Shown here: positions 1 through 9,780 of the stretch, piece after piece
Position numbering within the stretch: the first letter of the stretch is position 1
Layout: every line of letters begins with the position of its first letter
NCBI RefSeq assembly: GCF_000388065.1
Contig: NW_009242978.1
Location: forward strand, 35,630 to 61,500
From: Fonticula alba
Lineage: Eukaryota; Opisthokonta; Rotosphaerida; Fonticulaceae
Direction: 5' to 3'
Length of the DNA: 25,871 bases
Position numbers and translations under genes: made by a program
Notes under the pieces: generated by a model
Database searches by the model: none
What the model was told of the DNA's origin: nothing
Seen by the model: the letters and a program-made list of their open reading frames with translations, nothing else

Positions 1-1960
1 GGTGCATGGGTCTTCCCCGCCCGGCCCGGCCGGCCTTTGTTATTCCGCCAACATCAGGGCGACCCACATCAACACGGACTTCGTTATAACCCCCACGCGC
101 CACTCGCCGGAATGAGCCCAAGCAGGGGAGAAGGCTCCGCCCTGTTGAGGGCCGCCAACATTATCTTCTGCCAAAGTATCTCCCGACTGAACGATCACGC
201 CGGTGTCCTTGGGCGCATACTATAGCCACAGAACAGCGAGTATCGCTCTGGCACGTGGTCCTGCGCCCGAGGCATGACCATGCCGGCATCGACGGGCATG
301 TGAGCCGGAAATTGGCTGTTCCCTCGCAGCCCATCCCCCGGGCCGATCCTGCCTGGCGGCGCCCAAGAGATGGCTCCCAGCGTCGTCCGGCCACCCCCTT
401 TGCCGGCCGCAATGATGGTCCCCCCGGATCCCATGCACCACGGCCCCCCTCCGGATGTGCCCTGTCCAAAAGGACAGACTCGCACCCATATACGTGAGCC
501 CAGCATGGTCGCTGGTGCCTCCGGGCTACCGTGCAAACATCGCTGCACAAGGCGTGTGCCCCCCCCGATGCCCACCTGCTCCCGCCATCGCCCTCCGCGC
601 GTCCATGGCCCATGGCCCATACCCGGGAGCCGGGCACCTCGCATCCTACGCGCATATATGCATGGGCCCCTTTGGCAGCTCCAAAAAGCCGGCCATGTCT
701 CCACACTCGCCTGCGTCTGCTGGTCGTCCTCCGTCGGGGCTGGGATTCCCCCAAGCGCCGGGGCAGCTAAGTGGCGCGTGCTGCACATCAGCCGCCTGGG
801 CAGAGTGTCGGCGCCGACGTCGGATCGATGAACGTCCGGGGGATGCTGTCTCCCAGGCCGCGGCCCGCCCGGCGATCGGGCCCGGCGTTCATCCGCGCAT
901 GGAGGCGTTGGAGCCGGTCTGTCCGTCTCTTCCCCCGAGGCAGGCCCATGGTGGGCACGCGCACGGCAGCAGGCAATAGGGCCGGCCCTTGTGGTGGCGA
1001 AGACAGGCCACCTCGGCCGCCGGCTCGGCACTCGCCTCCAGGGAGGCCCGCCTACCAGGACTCACCGAGCGGTCCAAGGAGCATGGCTCGAGCCACGAGA
1101 GGGGGGCAGTGAAAAAAAAAAAAAACAACAACCCAACATCCTTGTGCCTGTGCCCCTCTCATGGCCGGCACCACGGCCTCCCCAATCCGGGGTCGCCGTA
1201 TGCCCGCGCGAGTCCCCTGCAAACACCTTACCACCGCACGCCCCCATCCCCCGACGGCCGGCGCCGGCGCCGCCGCCCAAGCATGGCCCATTTCGCTGGA
1301 GGCCCTCGGACGATGGCCCCTGAACCGGTTGCGGGCGAAGGCGCCACGACGGCAACCAGGGAAGCCCACCCCCGGGCCAAGGTTCCGCCGAAACCACCGC
1401 CCCCCTACACACTTCCACATGCCGGGTCCCTGTGAGCCAGGTGTGAGGCAGCACCGACCTCCCCCGGCCGGACGGGGCAACGCCCGGGGTCAGGCGGCGA
1501 AGTGCGCCTCTGTACGGGGCGGAAGAGACGCTCGCCGACGATGCGGCAGGTGGCCGTGGCGGACCAGCGCGCCCGAGGAGCAGCCCCCCCCCCCCCATGC
1601 ACCCCCCGGGTGCCGGAGCTGAGGCACAGCCAAGACACCGAACCCCGAGGAGTCCCGCCAGCCAGCCAGCGCGCAAAGGCCACGGGGCAGACAAGCGCCC
1701 AGGGAATACGCTTCGATGCCGCGTAGACCGCCGCGCTGGTGCCCACATGTCGCGCGTGTAGGACCAGGCCACTCGGACATATCAAAGGACTCGACCCCGA
1801 TATCGGGGCGGTCTGCTGCCCGGAGCACCACGGGCGAGGTGTCCCCTGGGACAGTGCTCAATCAACGTCCCAGTCCGGGGCACACCCCGAATCGAGGACC
1901 GGGCCCGCGAGGCAATACGCCGCATCGGAGGACATGCCTCAGGCGCCCCTGCGCGGTGTT

Positions 1961-1970
1961 CTCTCTCCCT

Positions 1971-2003
<33 letters not shown>
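1961..2003. repeat. (CT)n microsatellite
   Basis: A pyrimidine tract opens with CTCC-type units and becomes a pure CT dinucleotide repeat at about 1977-2003. It lies in the gene-free left part of the window. On the minus strand it reads as (GA)n. Confidence 0.9.
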
Positions 2004-3200
2004 GTTCTCTCCCCGGGATCCGTGTCCCCTTCCCGAGGACGGGGACTCCCACCCGGGCGAGCGCCTCTCGAGGGCGACCAGCAGCGGCGTGTCGAGGAGT
2101 ATCCAGGCGCACCGGCACCACTCGGGCCTGTGGGCACCTCTGGCCCCGGGCATCACCCTCCTCTGGGGACTGTCATTCTTTCCGCCCGGCCGGCCGCGGA
2201 CGGCTCGACCCTCGCCAAGCCCCTCCGACGTCTGTGGCATCAAGCATGACCTGCTGGTCGGGGCGACCCGCTCCTCGTGCGTGCGCGGGCCGACCCGACC
2301 AGCAGCGGATTCCCAATGTAGGCCTCCTCACACTTTCCCCCCCCCCCCCCCCCCCGTAGAATGTGAGGCGCCCGCGTCATCACAGACGTGAGCCCGATCG
2401 GCTCGGAATCCCAGGCCATTTCCCTCCCCCCTGCCAGTGTGGCCAGCGACGTCGATACAGACAGGCAAGGACGGGCGTGCGCGGGCTTGGGGCTGGCGCG
2501 GCCACAGCCAGCAGTGTCCCCGCGCGCTGGCCGGAACCCCACCAACAGGCGCCCCGATGTACATGGTGACCAGTACCAAACCCCCCCCGCCTGCGAAAAG
2601 GCACAAGCCACCTGGGACGTAGAGACAAAGCCCGCAACAACGACCACGGGAGGCTCCGCAGAGGGCCGGCCGCCCGGTGTGCCCCCGCCAAAGGAGGCAC
2701 CCGACGCCGCGAGCCCAGGGGCACCCCGCTCGCCAGCGGGCAAACACACCCAGGCCAGCTCGAGAGACAGAGAGAGTAGCGGCGGAAAGTGCGACAGGAT
2801 GGACCCACCCCGTCGGGGCCACGAGCCACGCCCTCCCATCGAAGGGCATATGTTCCTACATATCTTGCTCAGCATTAAATATCCCCCCTTCTCCGTGCTC
2901 TGGCCCCAACGGGGCCCCCAGAAAGGGGCCGGGCTCCCCCCGGTTGGTGCATCACTGGCTGCCTCCCCCCCCCCCCCCCCCCCCGCCCCGAAGGACCGCC
3001 GTCCCGGCAGGGCGCGCGCCCGGGTGTGGCCCGGGCCCCATTTGCCGCTTCTTCGTCAGGCGCCTGCCGTCCCCCTTTTTGGGGCTCTCCCCCCTCGTCT
3101 CTGCCTCTCGGCGAGGTACCTCCTCTCTCTCTCTCCAGGGAGCGAGCGTGTTTCCGGCGGGTTGTCCCCGGGCCTTCTTCCGACGGAAGACGGAGGGACG

Positions 3201-3206
3201 AAAAAA
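3201..3206 (-). terminator. Pol III terminator of tRNA-Glu
   Basis: Six A on the plus strand give a T6 run on the minus strand, a few bases past the tRNA-Glu 3' end. This is the usual RNA polymerase III stop signal. Confidence 0.7.
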
Positions 3207-3210
3207 TAAT

Positions 3211-3283
3211 TTCCCATACCGGGACTCGAACCCGGGTCTCGTGGGTGAGAGCCACGTATCCTAACCACCTAGACTATATGGGA
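3211..3283 (-). tRNA. tRNA-Glu (anticodon CTC)
   Basis: The minus strand folds into a 73-nt cloverleaf including the discriminator A. The acceptor stem is TCCCATA paired with TATGGGA, seven perfect pairs. The T arm is CCGGG-TTCGAGT-CCCGG. The anticodon stem CGTGG/CCACG encloses the loop CTCTCAC, so the anticodon is CTC and reads GAG (Glu). The D loop is one G longer than I would expect. No intron is visible. The internal B box GGTTCGAGTCC is present, and a T6 terminator follows. The GAG codon is consistent with the strong G/C preference at third positions in the genes here. Confidence 0.95.
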
Positions 3284-3858
3284 GGTCATATCGGATCTCG
3301 ACCGTAGGCACCTCAAATGCCCACGATGTGGGGCTGCCGCCGGATCTCGTCCGCCCCTTCGCCCGAACTTCGCGCCGGCCATGCGGCGGTGCGGATTCCT
3401 CCCTGCCAAGAACCATGGCCATCCCCAGGTGTCTGCACCGACGACGGGGTCCGTGTGCCGTGTGCGCGCCGGCCACAGCGGGGAACGGCCCGCACAGCCG
3501 CCGGGCCTCCCCCCGGCATGGAAAAGCCGAGGCGTGTTTTTGTGCACGGGCCGTCCCCAGGGTGTTTCTTGTCCTGGACGGGGGCCGAGCCGCCTCCCGC
3601 CGCAGCGGACGCACCCCTCCCGCCCGACAGTGCGTGCGCCACACATGGCAGCTGTACACACTGGCCGCGGCCGGGCACACATGGCATTCTGCACGCCAAG
3701 CGGGCCCTTTCCCATTGCTGCCTCATCCAAAAGGGCAGGGCCGCATGCCCCCCCCCCCCCCCCTCCCCACCGCCTTTTCATCCGTCGCACGCATGCACAA
3801 CCACGGCAGGAGGCTGCCGAGAAAAAGATGCCACGCCCGGGGCAAAAAGTGAAGGATG
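3284..3858. other. Spacer between the two tRNA genes
   Basis: This 575-nt spacer has no supported gene. It contains a 16-base C run at about 3748-3763. Open frames cross it on both strands but look like composition artefacts. Confidence 0.5.
3844..3848 (-). terminator. Pol III terminator of tRNA-Ser
   Basis: Five A on the plus strand (T5 on the minus strand) lie ten bases past the tRNA-Ser discriminator base, as expected for RNA polymerase III termination. Confidence 0.6.
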
Positions 3859-3940
3859 CATCACCGGCAGGATTTGAACCTACGCGGGCAGAGCCCATCC
3901 GATTTCTAATCGGACTCCTTAACCACTCGGACACGGTGAT
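3859..3940 (-). tRNA. tRNA-Ser (anticodon AGA)
   Basis: The minus strand folds as an 82-nt class II tRNA. The acceptor stem is ATCACCG with CGGTGAT, followed by discriminator G, which is typical of serine tRNAs. The anticodon stem TCCGA/TCGGA encloses TTAGAAA, giving anticodon AGA. A long variable arm (GGGC/GCCC) and a T arm GTAGG-TTCAAAT-CCTGC follow. A34 would be expected to be edited to inosine, reading UCU, UCC and UCA. No intron is visible. The gene has the same orientation as tRNA-Glu and lies 575 nt upstream of it in the direction of transcription. Confidence 0.95.
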
Positions 3941-6400
3941 CTACCCGGTGCCTCCGACACTGGACTCTTGTTGCCCTGCAGTGAGTCGGCCTCGGCCGTG
4001 CGGGGCCCGGCACGCCTGCTCTTGCCGACCTCCGCGTTGACCTGCCTCCACGGCCTGCCGCCGCCCGAGCCCCGCGTCATCCGCACCGGCCAGGGCCCTC
4101 TGGCCGATGGTCCCCCCCTCGCCAGGCCCGAGATCCTGCCCGCCCCCCTCCCTGTCGGGCCCCGTCCCGTCGGTTTCACCAGCCAGCGCTGCCCCCCCCC
4201 CTCCCCGGGCCCTGGTGGCCCATGCCACCTCGACCGATCCCCGGTCCGGCCGTGTGGGAGGTGTCCCGCCGGCATCCTCGAGCCACGCCATCGGCGGGTG
4301 CCAGCTGCCGGGTCGAGGCCGAGAACCCTGCGACCACGTCGCCCCCCGCCGCCCCGCATGTCCCTCTTCGCCCGGGCCCGGGCACCCCCCTCCACGCCGT
4401 GCCTCGCCCCGGGAAACATGTCGCCCAACTCGCGACACCCGGTCCCAAAGTGCCCATCCACACCAGGCCCCGTGGGAGTGGCGCGCCACCGCCTGCACGC
4501 GGGGCCTCCCACCACTCCAGTGCCACGGCTCGCCCGCTGCCGCCACCGACCCTGTCACGCCCCACCCCCCGAGCTCCGGCCGCAAACGCAAACACCAAAC
4601 GCCGAGCCCCCCGCCCCCCAGGTCCGGCCACGCTCCAGCACCCCGGGCCCCATGACGCCTGCCATGGCCTCGCGCCAGCCGCCTGCTCGGGACTGGCCCG
4701 ACACGTCGCGCGATGCCTCCCGGTGCAGGGCAGCCGCGCAAGGACCCGGGCCCCGGTGGCCGCCCATCGCACCCCCTTCCGAGCGAGCCGCGGCCCAGGG
4801 CCGAGGGCGGGGCAAGCCATCGGCCCTGACATCCGGGGCAAGATCCCGGCGTGCGATCCACCGGCCTGGCTCCGCTCTCGCGCCACCGCCCAGACTTCGC
4901 CGCATGTGCGATGTCGCTCGCGGACGATGTCCCGTGCGCCATCCGGCCGCCGGGCCCAGCGCAGCCCGTCGCACAGGGCAAACGCCCACAGCCAGGCACA
5001 CGCCCGTCGGCCCGATGGCGGTGAATCCGACCCCCCCCCCCATCGACGGTGATCCCTTGCCCTTACATCCGTCTGCCAGTCGACCAGCCTTCCATGCCAT
5101 CAGACTGCCCACAGCTTGGCACATGTGGGGGTCGCCGCTCGGCTCGCGCCTCCCCGGCTCGCGCCTCCCCGGCTCGCCTGCACTGCCCCATGGTCCTCGC
5201 CTGCGTGCATGCTCCAGCAGCCAGTGCATCTCCCTTTCCCACGAGGGTGTCCCGGCAGAGAGCGACAGCCTGCCCGCCAACCACTCCCCGCCCTTCTTCC
5301 CCTATCTGGCCCTCGCAGTTCTTACACTCTTGCGGAGGTCGCCGGTCGAGCGTGGCAATGCGCTTGGCGCCTGGCACCGCCCTCAGCGGCCCCCCCGGCC
5401 GCCGCTCATTTCCCGACGTATTCTTTCGTCCCAGGCCCCTTTCTCCGCCTCGATCACAGGGTGGGCCGTTCTGGGTGGCAAGCTCAGTGCCGCCTCAGGG
5501 ATCCGGCCGCTGTCAGGACACGGCTAGTTCCGCGAAGGAAGGCCTTTCATTCTCTCCGGTCAAAAGCACCATTCGCACGGCCGCCGGGCCGGAGTCGGCA
5601 GGACGGCGCCCATGAAGCCCAGTCGAGTGCACCCCCCCCCCGCCCCCCCCCCCGATAGAGCCCCGGGCTTCGGCGACCCAGGGCCGAGCCGACCTCGCCG
5701 GGGCGAGACTTGTCCGCTCGGGTCACCCAAGGTAGTCCCGACCTCGGGGCACATGCCACGGGTCGATCGATGCTCGACCGGGCGCGCTTCGAGCCCCCTC
5801 GGGCCAGCCTCCCCCTGCGGCGTGCCATGAGCCCCGGTGTCCGGGTCCCCGACTCGGGGCGGCCCCTCGGGCCCGGTCGCCAATGCCCACGCTACCCAAA
5901 ATGAGCCCCTCGGCCGCGAGCCCTTCCCGGCGCCGGGCGCCTCGGGGGCCTGCCGGCCATGGTCAGAGTGAAGCCGGCAACCGCGCCGCAGGCCAGTCAG
6001 CCATCTCCTCATGAAGGCGCATCACCGCCATGCATGCAAGCGCATCCCTCATGCGGCGCTTCCCGGGTCCCCAACCGCGGGCCCTCCGACCGCGGGGCGG
6101 CCGCCCGGATCGAGCATGCCCTGGTGGCCTTGGTCGATGGCCAGGTGGCCATTCACGCGCAGAGCCGGCGCGAGGCAGTCAGAGGAGATGGATCACCGCC
6201 GGACAGGCTCCATCATCCCCCTTTGTGCCGCCAGGGTGCGGGTCAGCTGCCTGCAGCCGGGCGTTCAGGCCGTGGCCAACATGCCGGCCGAAGCTGGCAG
6301 CCATGGCCGGCCCGCTCTACCGGCGCCCTGCACGCAGCCCGCAAGCCCCCATGGCCAAAGCCCGATTGGTTGCCCTGGCGTCTCCCCCCTCTCCCTCACG
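3941..6400. other. Gene-free GC-rich stretch
   Basis: I find no gene in these 2.46 kb. A 519-codon plus-strand frame (3968-5527) and overlapping minus frames exist, but their translations are proline/arginine/alanine-rich with no domain, and both strands stay open together, which points to base composition. A short 15-bp direct repeat (two full units plus a partial one, GGCTCGCGCCTCCCC) sits at 5141-5180. Interrupted C runs lie at about 5632-5653. Confidence 0.45.
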
Positions 6401-6668
6401 CACATGCACACACACACACACACACATGCGCCAGGCAGACCGGGAAAGCGCGACCATGCATGGGCGCGTGCACAGACACACACGCTCAGGCACTCGTGCA
6501 CGCAGACACACACGCACAGACACTCGTGTACGCAGACACTCGTGCACAGACACACTCTCACACGCTCTCACACAGACACACTCTCACACAGACACACTCT
6601 CACACACTCTCACACTCTCACAACCACTCTCACACTCACACAACCACTCTCACACTCACACACAGGCA
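6401..6668. repeat. Compound CA/CT microsatellite
   Basis: A pure (CA)10 tract at 6407-6426 is followed by about 200 bases of imperfect CACA, CAGACA and CTCACA units running to 6668. It begins about 12 nt beyond the stop codon of the minus-strand gene ending at 6680, so it probably lies in or just past that gene's 3' UTR, where the transcript would read as GU/GA repeats. Confidence 0.9.
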
Positions 6669-6679
6669 GGTCTATATCT

Positions 6680-9067
6680 TCACAAGTACGGCTGACACTG
6701 GCGCAGCCGATGCAGCGTGGTATGCGCCAGCTCGCTGGCCTGTTTCATGCCAATCCCCGGGTTGGCAGCCAGCACACGCGAAACTTCAAACGCATGCGCG
6801 CACGGATGGTGCGCATACATCGGCGCCCGGAAGGCATCGCCCTGCCGGGCACGCAGCGAATTCACCACCTGCGGCAGGGTGCACCCCAGGTCCGCGGCCA
6901 CCTGGTGCAGCAGCACCGGCCGGCCGTGCCCGGTCACCGCCGCCAGCAGGGCCGGCACCTTGCGCTCCGGCACGAACATGCCCCCCGGCCCGGCCCCGGC
7001 CCAGGGGGGCTGCGCCAGGAAAAAGTACTCCGGGCAATACCGGTGCAGCATGGAATACACCCGGTCCGGCGGCAGGCCCATCTCCCGGGCCAGCTCCCGG
7101 ACCGTGTACCGCATGCGCCGGGGCTTGGTCGGGTGGACCTCCGCCGCCAGACGCCGCAGCCGTCGGATGCTCGCCGGGGGCAGCTCCAAAAACCGGAACC
7201 CATACTGCCACAGCCCCTCCAGGCCGCCCCGGCCCAGGTGCTGCCGCAGGGTGGTCTCCGACTCGTCCAAGTGGTCCACCAGCTCGGCCAGCAGCAGCGG
7301 CGGCCGCAGGGCCAGGGCCAGCAGCTCCTCCGGCAGCCCCGGCCGGTACACGTCCCCGGGCTCCGGCGGCGGCCCCGGCCGCTGTGGTCGCCGGCCCCCG
7401 CGCGTCCGCCGCCGCTTGCCCTCGGCACCCGGGCCCGCTTCCGGGCCGTGGTCGGGCTGGTCGGCCGCCGGCGCCGACAGGGCCCCCTGCCCCGCCGGGA
7501 TCGCCTCGCCATGAATCGGCGACCCGGCTGGCAGATACCGGCGCGCATACTCGGCCAGGGTCAGCCGCCCGTAATCCGCCGGCCGGGTCAGCTGCCGGAT
7601 CGGCTGCTCCGCATTGTGCGGGATCACCGCCTCGGGCAGGAGCCGCGCCAAATGCCGGCGCACCACGCGCGCCGGCACCCGCAGCACCTGCGCCGCCCGG
7701 GCCACCGTCAGCCGCCCCGGCTCGGCGGCCAGCAGCTCCTGCAGCCGGGCCACACCCTCCGAGTCGAGGTCCCTCCCCGACAGGCGGGTCACCTGCTCGG
7801 TGTACAGCGCCGGCCCATGCGCGTCGAAGGTGGTCTGCTCCAGCCGCACCAGGGGGCTCGGCCCGGCCTGCGACACCGACCCCGTCACCAGGACCTCCCG
7901 CAGCCCGGGCAGCCGATCCACACGCACGCGCGGCACCACCAGATCCACATACTCCGGCAGGTGGGCCGCCAGGGCCTGGGACACCTCGCGACGAGGCGCC
8001 GACAGCAGCAACGCCATGTGGTCCAGGGCCAGGGCCGGGGCCACGGTGCACAGCGCCCGTAGGCGGGCCATGCTCAGCCGGCCCCCGGGCTCCGAGGCCC
8101 GGCCCATGGCCTGCGGCAGGTGCAGCTCCAGCAGGGCCGCCACCTGCCCCCGGTCCAAGCCCACCAGCCGCCCCAGCAGCGGGTTCGGAATGGGCGGATC
8201 CCGCTGCGCCAGCGTCGCCAGGTCCTCGAATGCCGGGTCCCCGGGCCGGACCTCGGGCCGCGCCTGGTCCGACGGCCGCCCCGGCCGGCCGATGGCAAAC
8301 CTCGGCCCATACCGCGCCAATAGCACGCGCACCGACGCGCGATCCATGCCCAGCAGTCGGCCCATGGTGGCCACCTCGACCGCCGGCTGTGACAGCCCCG
8401 CCAGGCGCAGGAACAGCCGGAAGTCCGCCACGCTGTCGAACCCCTGCGGCAGGGGCTCCCGGCCCTCGGCGATGGCCCGGCACAGACGCTCCCCGCGCCC
8501 GGGGGCCACCGCTCGCGGCGGCTCATCCCGGCTCCCGGCCCGCCGGGCGGCCCCCCCCATGCCGGGGGAAGGCCCGTCAGGGGTGGACAAAGTGGCCCCG
8601 GCATTGGCCACAGCGAGCCCGGCGCGAGGACCGGTCCGACCATCGGCCGGAGCCTCGCCGGCAGCGATGGGAGCAGCTACCGAGCCGGGATGCGGGCCCG
8701 GCCGCCGGTCGGCCGGCAGACCCCCTCCCCGAGTCACACCCGGCAGATGGCCGGCAACATCGTCCAAAGAGCGGGGAGTCGCGCCCGCCGAAGGGGGCTC
8801 TCGGTCGGCCGGGGCATCCCCCCGGCCGGCAGTGCTACCCGGGCGTTCGGCCGCCCCATCCCCGCCACATCGATCCGCCACGCTCCGACGGCGTCGCTGG
8901 TCTTCGCCGTCCCGCCGACCGGCAGCGCCCTGGTCGGGCTCCGGCCGGCGACGCCCGGCCAGCTGGGACCACCGATCGCCAGATGGCCCGGGCACCCGGC
9001 CCGTTGACATGGCACGGCTGCCTACCACCAACATGCGACCAAAGGCCACGCGGGTGCATGTCAGCAT
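6680..9067 (-). CDS. Unknown 795-aa protein with HTH-like repeats
   Basis: I do not recognise this family. The reading frame is uninterrupted, from the ATG at 9067-9065 to the TGA at 6682-6680. I chose this ATG because the frame further upstream translates a (TC)n tract as Arg/Glu repeats, which looks like 5' UTR. Residues 1-40 are Arg-rich with almost no acidic residues, so a mitochondrial presequence is possible. Residues about 41-215 look disordered. From about 216 to the end I see roughly seven related units, starting near 216, 280, 334, 437, 579, 633 and 703. Each has a hydrophobic helix, then a segment like LGhxxxxVxxhL, then often a P-x-x-h turn, for example LGMDRASVRVLL, VGLDRGQVAALL, MGLPPDRVYSML and LGCTLPQVVNSL. 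These look like repeated helix-turn-helix or winged-helix folds. A basic cluster (KRRRTRGGRRPQR) near 551-563 lies in a linker. A nucleic-acid-binding role, perhaps organellar, is inference only. Confidence 0.75.
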   Translation of the reverse strand: MLTCTRVAFGRMLVVGSRAMSTGRVPGPSGDRWSQLAGRRRPEPDQGAAGRRDGEDQRRRRSVADRCGGDGAAERPGSTAGRGDAPADREPPSAGATPRSLDDVAGHLPGVTRGGGLPADRRPGPHPGSVAAPIAAGEAPADGRTGPRAGLAVANAGATLSTPDGPSPGMGGAARRAGSRDEPPRAVAPGRGERLCRAIAEGREPLPQGFDSVADFRLFLRLAGLSQPAVEVATMGRLLGMDRASVRVLLARYGPRFAIGRPGRPSDQARPEVRPGDPAFEDLATLAQRDPPIPNPLLGRLVGLDRGQVAALLELHLPQAMGRASEPGGRLSMARLRALCTVAPALALDHMALLLSAPRREVSQALAAHLPEYVDLVVPRVRVDRLPGLREVLVTGSVSQAGPSPLVRLEQTTFDAHGPALYTEQVTRLSGRDLDSEGVARLQELLAAEPGRLTVARAAQVLRVPARVVRRHLARLLPEAVIPHNAEQPIRQLTRPADYGRLTLAEYARRYLPAGSPIHGEAIPAGQGALSAPAADQPDHGPEAGPGAEGKRRRTRGGRRPQRPGPPPEPGDVYRPGLPEELLALALRPPLLLAELVDHLDESETTLRQHLGRGGLEGLWQYGFRFLELPPASIRRLRRLAAEVHPTKPRRMRYTVRELAREMGLPPDRVYSMLHRYCPEYFFLAQPPWAGAGPGGMFVPERKVPALLAAVTGHGRPVLLHQVAADLGCTLPQVVNSLRARQGDAFRAPMYAHHPCAHAFEVSRVLAANPGIGMKQASELAHTTLHRLRQCQPYL

Positions 9068-9161
9068 TGACAGGGATGCGCGTCCAGGACCGAGGGGGGC
9101 ACGTTCAAAAGGCCGGGGGGACGGGCAGGCAGGGAAAGGAGAAAGGAGGCAGGCACCGGAC

Positions 9162-9181
9162 AGAGAGAGAGAGAGAGAGAG
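9162..9181. repeat. (GA)n microsatellite
   Basis: About ten GA units. On the coding strand of the neighbouring minus-strand gene this is a (TC)n tract in the presumed 5' UTR or core promoter, roughly 95 nt before the start codon. Confidence 0.9.
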
Positions 9182-9396
9182 GGCGCGGAAAGGAAGGGGC
9201 AAGCTACATGCCAAGTCCCGAAGGGGCAGCCATGCCGCGTCCCGCGCGCTGATAAGTCCCCCCTGCCTTCTTTGCCGCCTCCCGGCCCCGGCCAGAGCCC
9301 ATAACCACGTAAGCGGTCCGAGGGCCCGGCCGCGGCCCCATGCACCGATCGCCCGATCGCTCGTCCCGCTGTCCCCCCGCCCCCCGATTCGGGGGC

Positions 9397-9429
9397 GCAC
9401 ACACGTGTACACACACACACGCACACACG
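9397..9429. repeat. Imperfect (CA)n microsatellite
   Basis: CA units, interrupted near 9404-9409 and 9421, lie in the spacer between copy A of the dNTPase gene and the HTH-repeat gene. Confidence 0.85.
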
Positions 9430-9780
9430 CAAGGCGCCAGTCCCCCAGGCTGGCTGGCAAAGAACCGGGGCCGGTCCGGGCTGTGCGTGGGCACCTCGTC
9501 CAATCTGAGCACCAAGGCTTCAGCCGCTGTCCCCCGTCCCCCCCGCCCCCGGACCTCCTATCCCGTCCAACGCCTCGACACTGACACGACGGCCAAAAAA
9601 GGCGGCAGGCGCGGCACATTTGTATTTCTGGCGTCCCAGCCACGGCGCGGCACCAGCGCTCCCGGCGCCCATGGCCGCTTGGTTGACGCCATCAGGAGAC
9701 GGCCACCAGGGGGGGGAGGGGGGGCTCGCTCTACGCGATGGCACCCGCCCCCCGCCCGCGGCAACATGTGTGGGGGTCCT

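Larger units (their letters stand above)
1..3210. other. Gene-free GC-rich stretch with homopolymer and CT tracts
   Basis: I see no gene here. All open frames on both strands are proline/arginine-rich low-complexity translations of GC-rich DNA, with no recognisable domain and no exon chain that I could build. Visible content is a run of 14 A at 1112-1125, a pyrimidine tract with about 13 pure CT units at 1961-2003, and C homopolymers at 2337-2355 (19 C) and 2965-2984 (20 C). Short, fast-evolving or heavily spliced genes could be missed. Confidence 0.5.
9068..9780. other. Intergenic spacer with GA and CA tracts
   Basis: This 713-nt spacer separates the 3' end of dNTPase copy A from the start of the HTH-repeat gene, both on the minus strand. 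It holds (GA)n at 9162-9181, which reads as a pyrimidine tract about 95 nt upstream of the downstream gene's ATG, and a CA-rich tract at 9397-9429. No clear TATA box or polyadenylation signal is visible. Confidence 0.6.

Noticed and set aside
3968-5527. 519-codon plus-strand frame downstream of tRNA-Ser
   Set aside because: Low-complexity Pro/Arg/Ala translation overlapping the tRNA spacer, with equally long frames on the other strand. There is no domain and no codon pattern distinct from its surroundings.
5959-9252. 1,097-codon plus-strand frame opposite the HTH-repeat gene
   Set aside because: It is Pro/Ala/Thr-rich without structure and crosses the CA repeat as His-Thr. The minus frame has regular hydrophobic patterning and a sensible start and stop.
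9068-9643. N-terminal extension of the HTH-repeat protein beyond the ATG at 9067
   Set aside because: The extension runs through a (TC)n tract read as Arg-Glu/Ser-Leu repeats and a CA tract. This looks like UTR, and the ATG at 9067 starts a plausible presequence.
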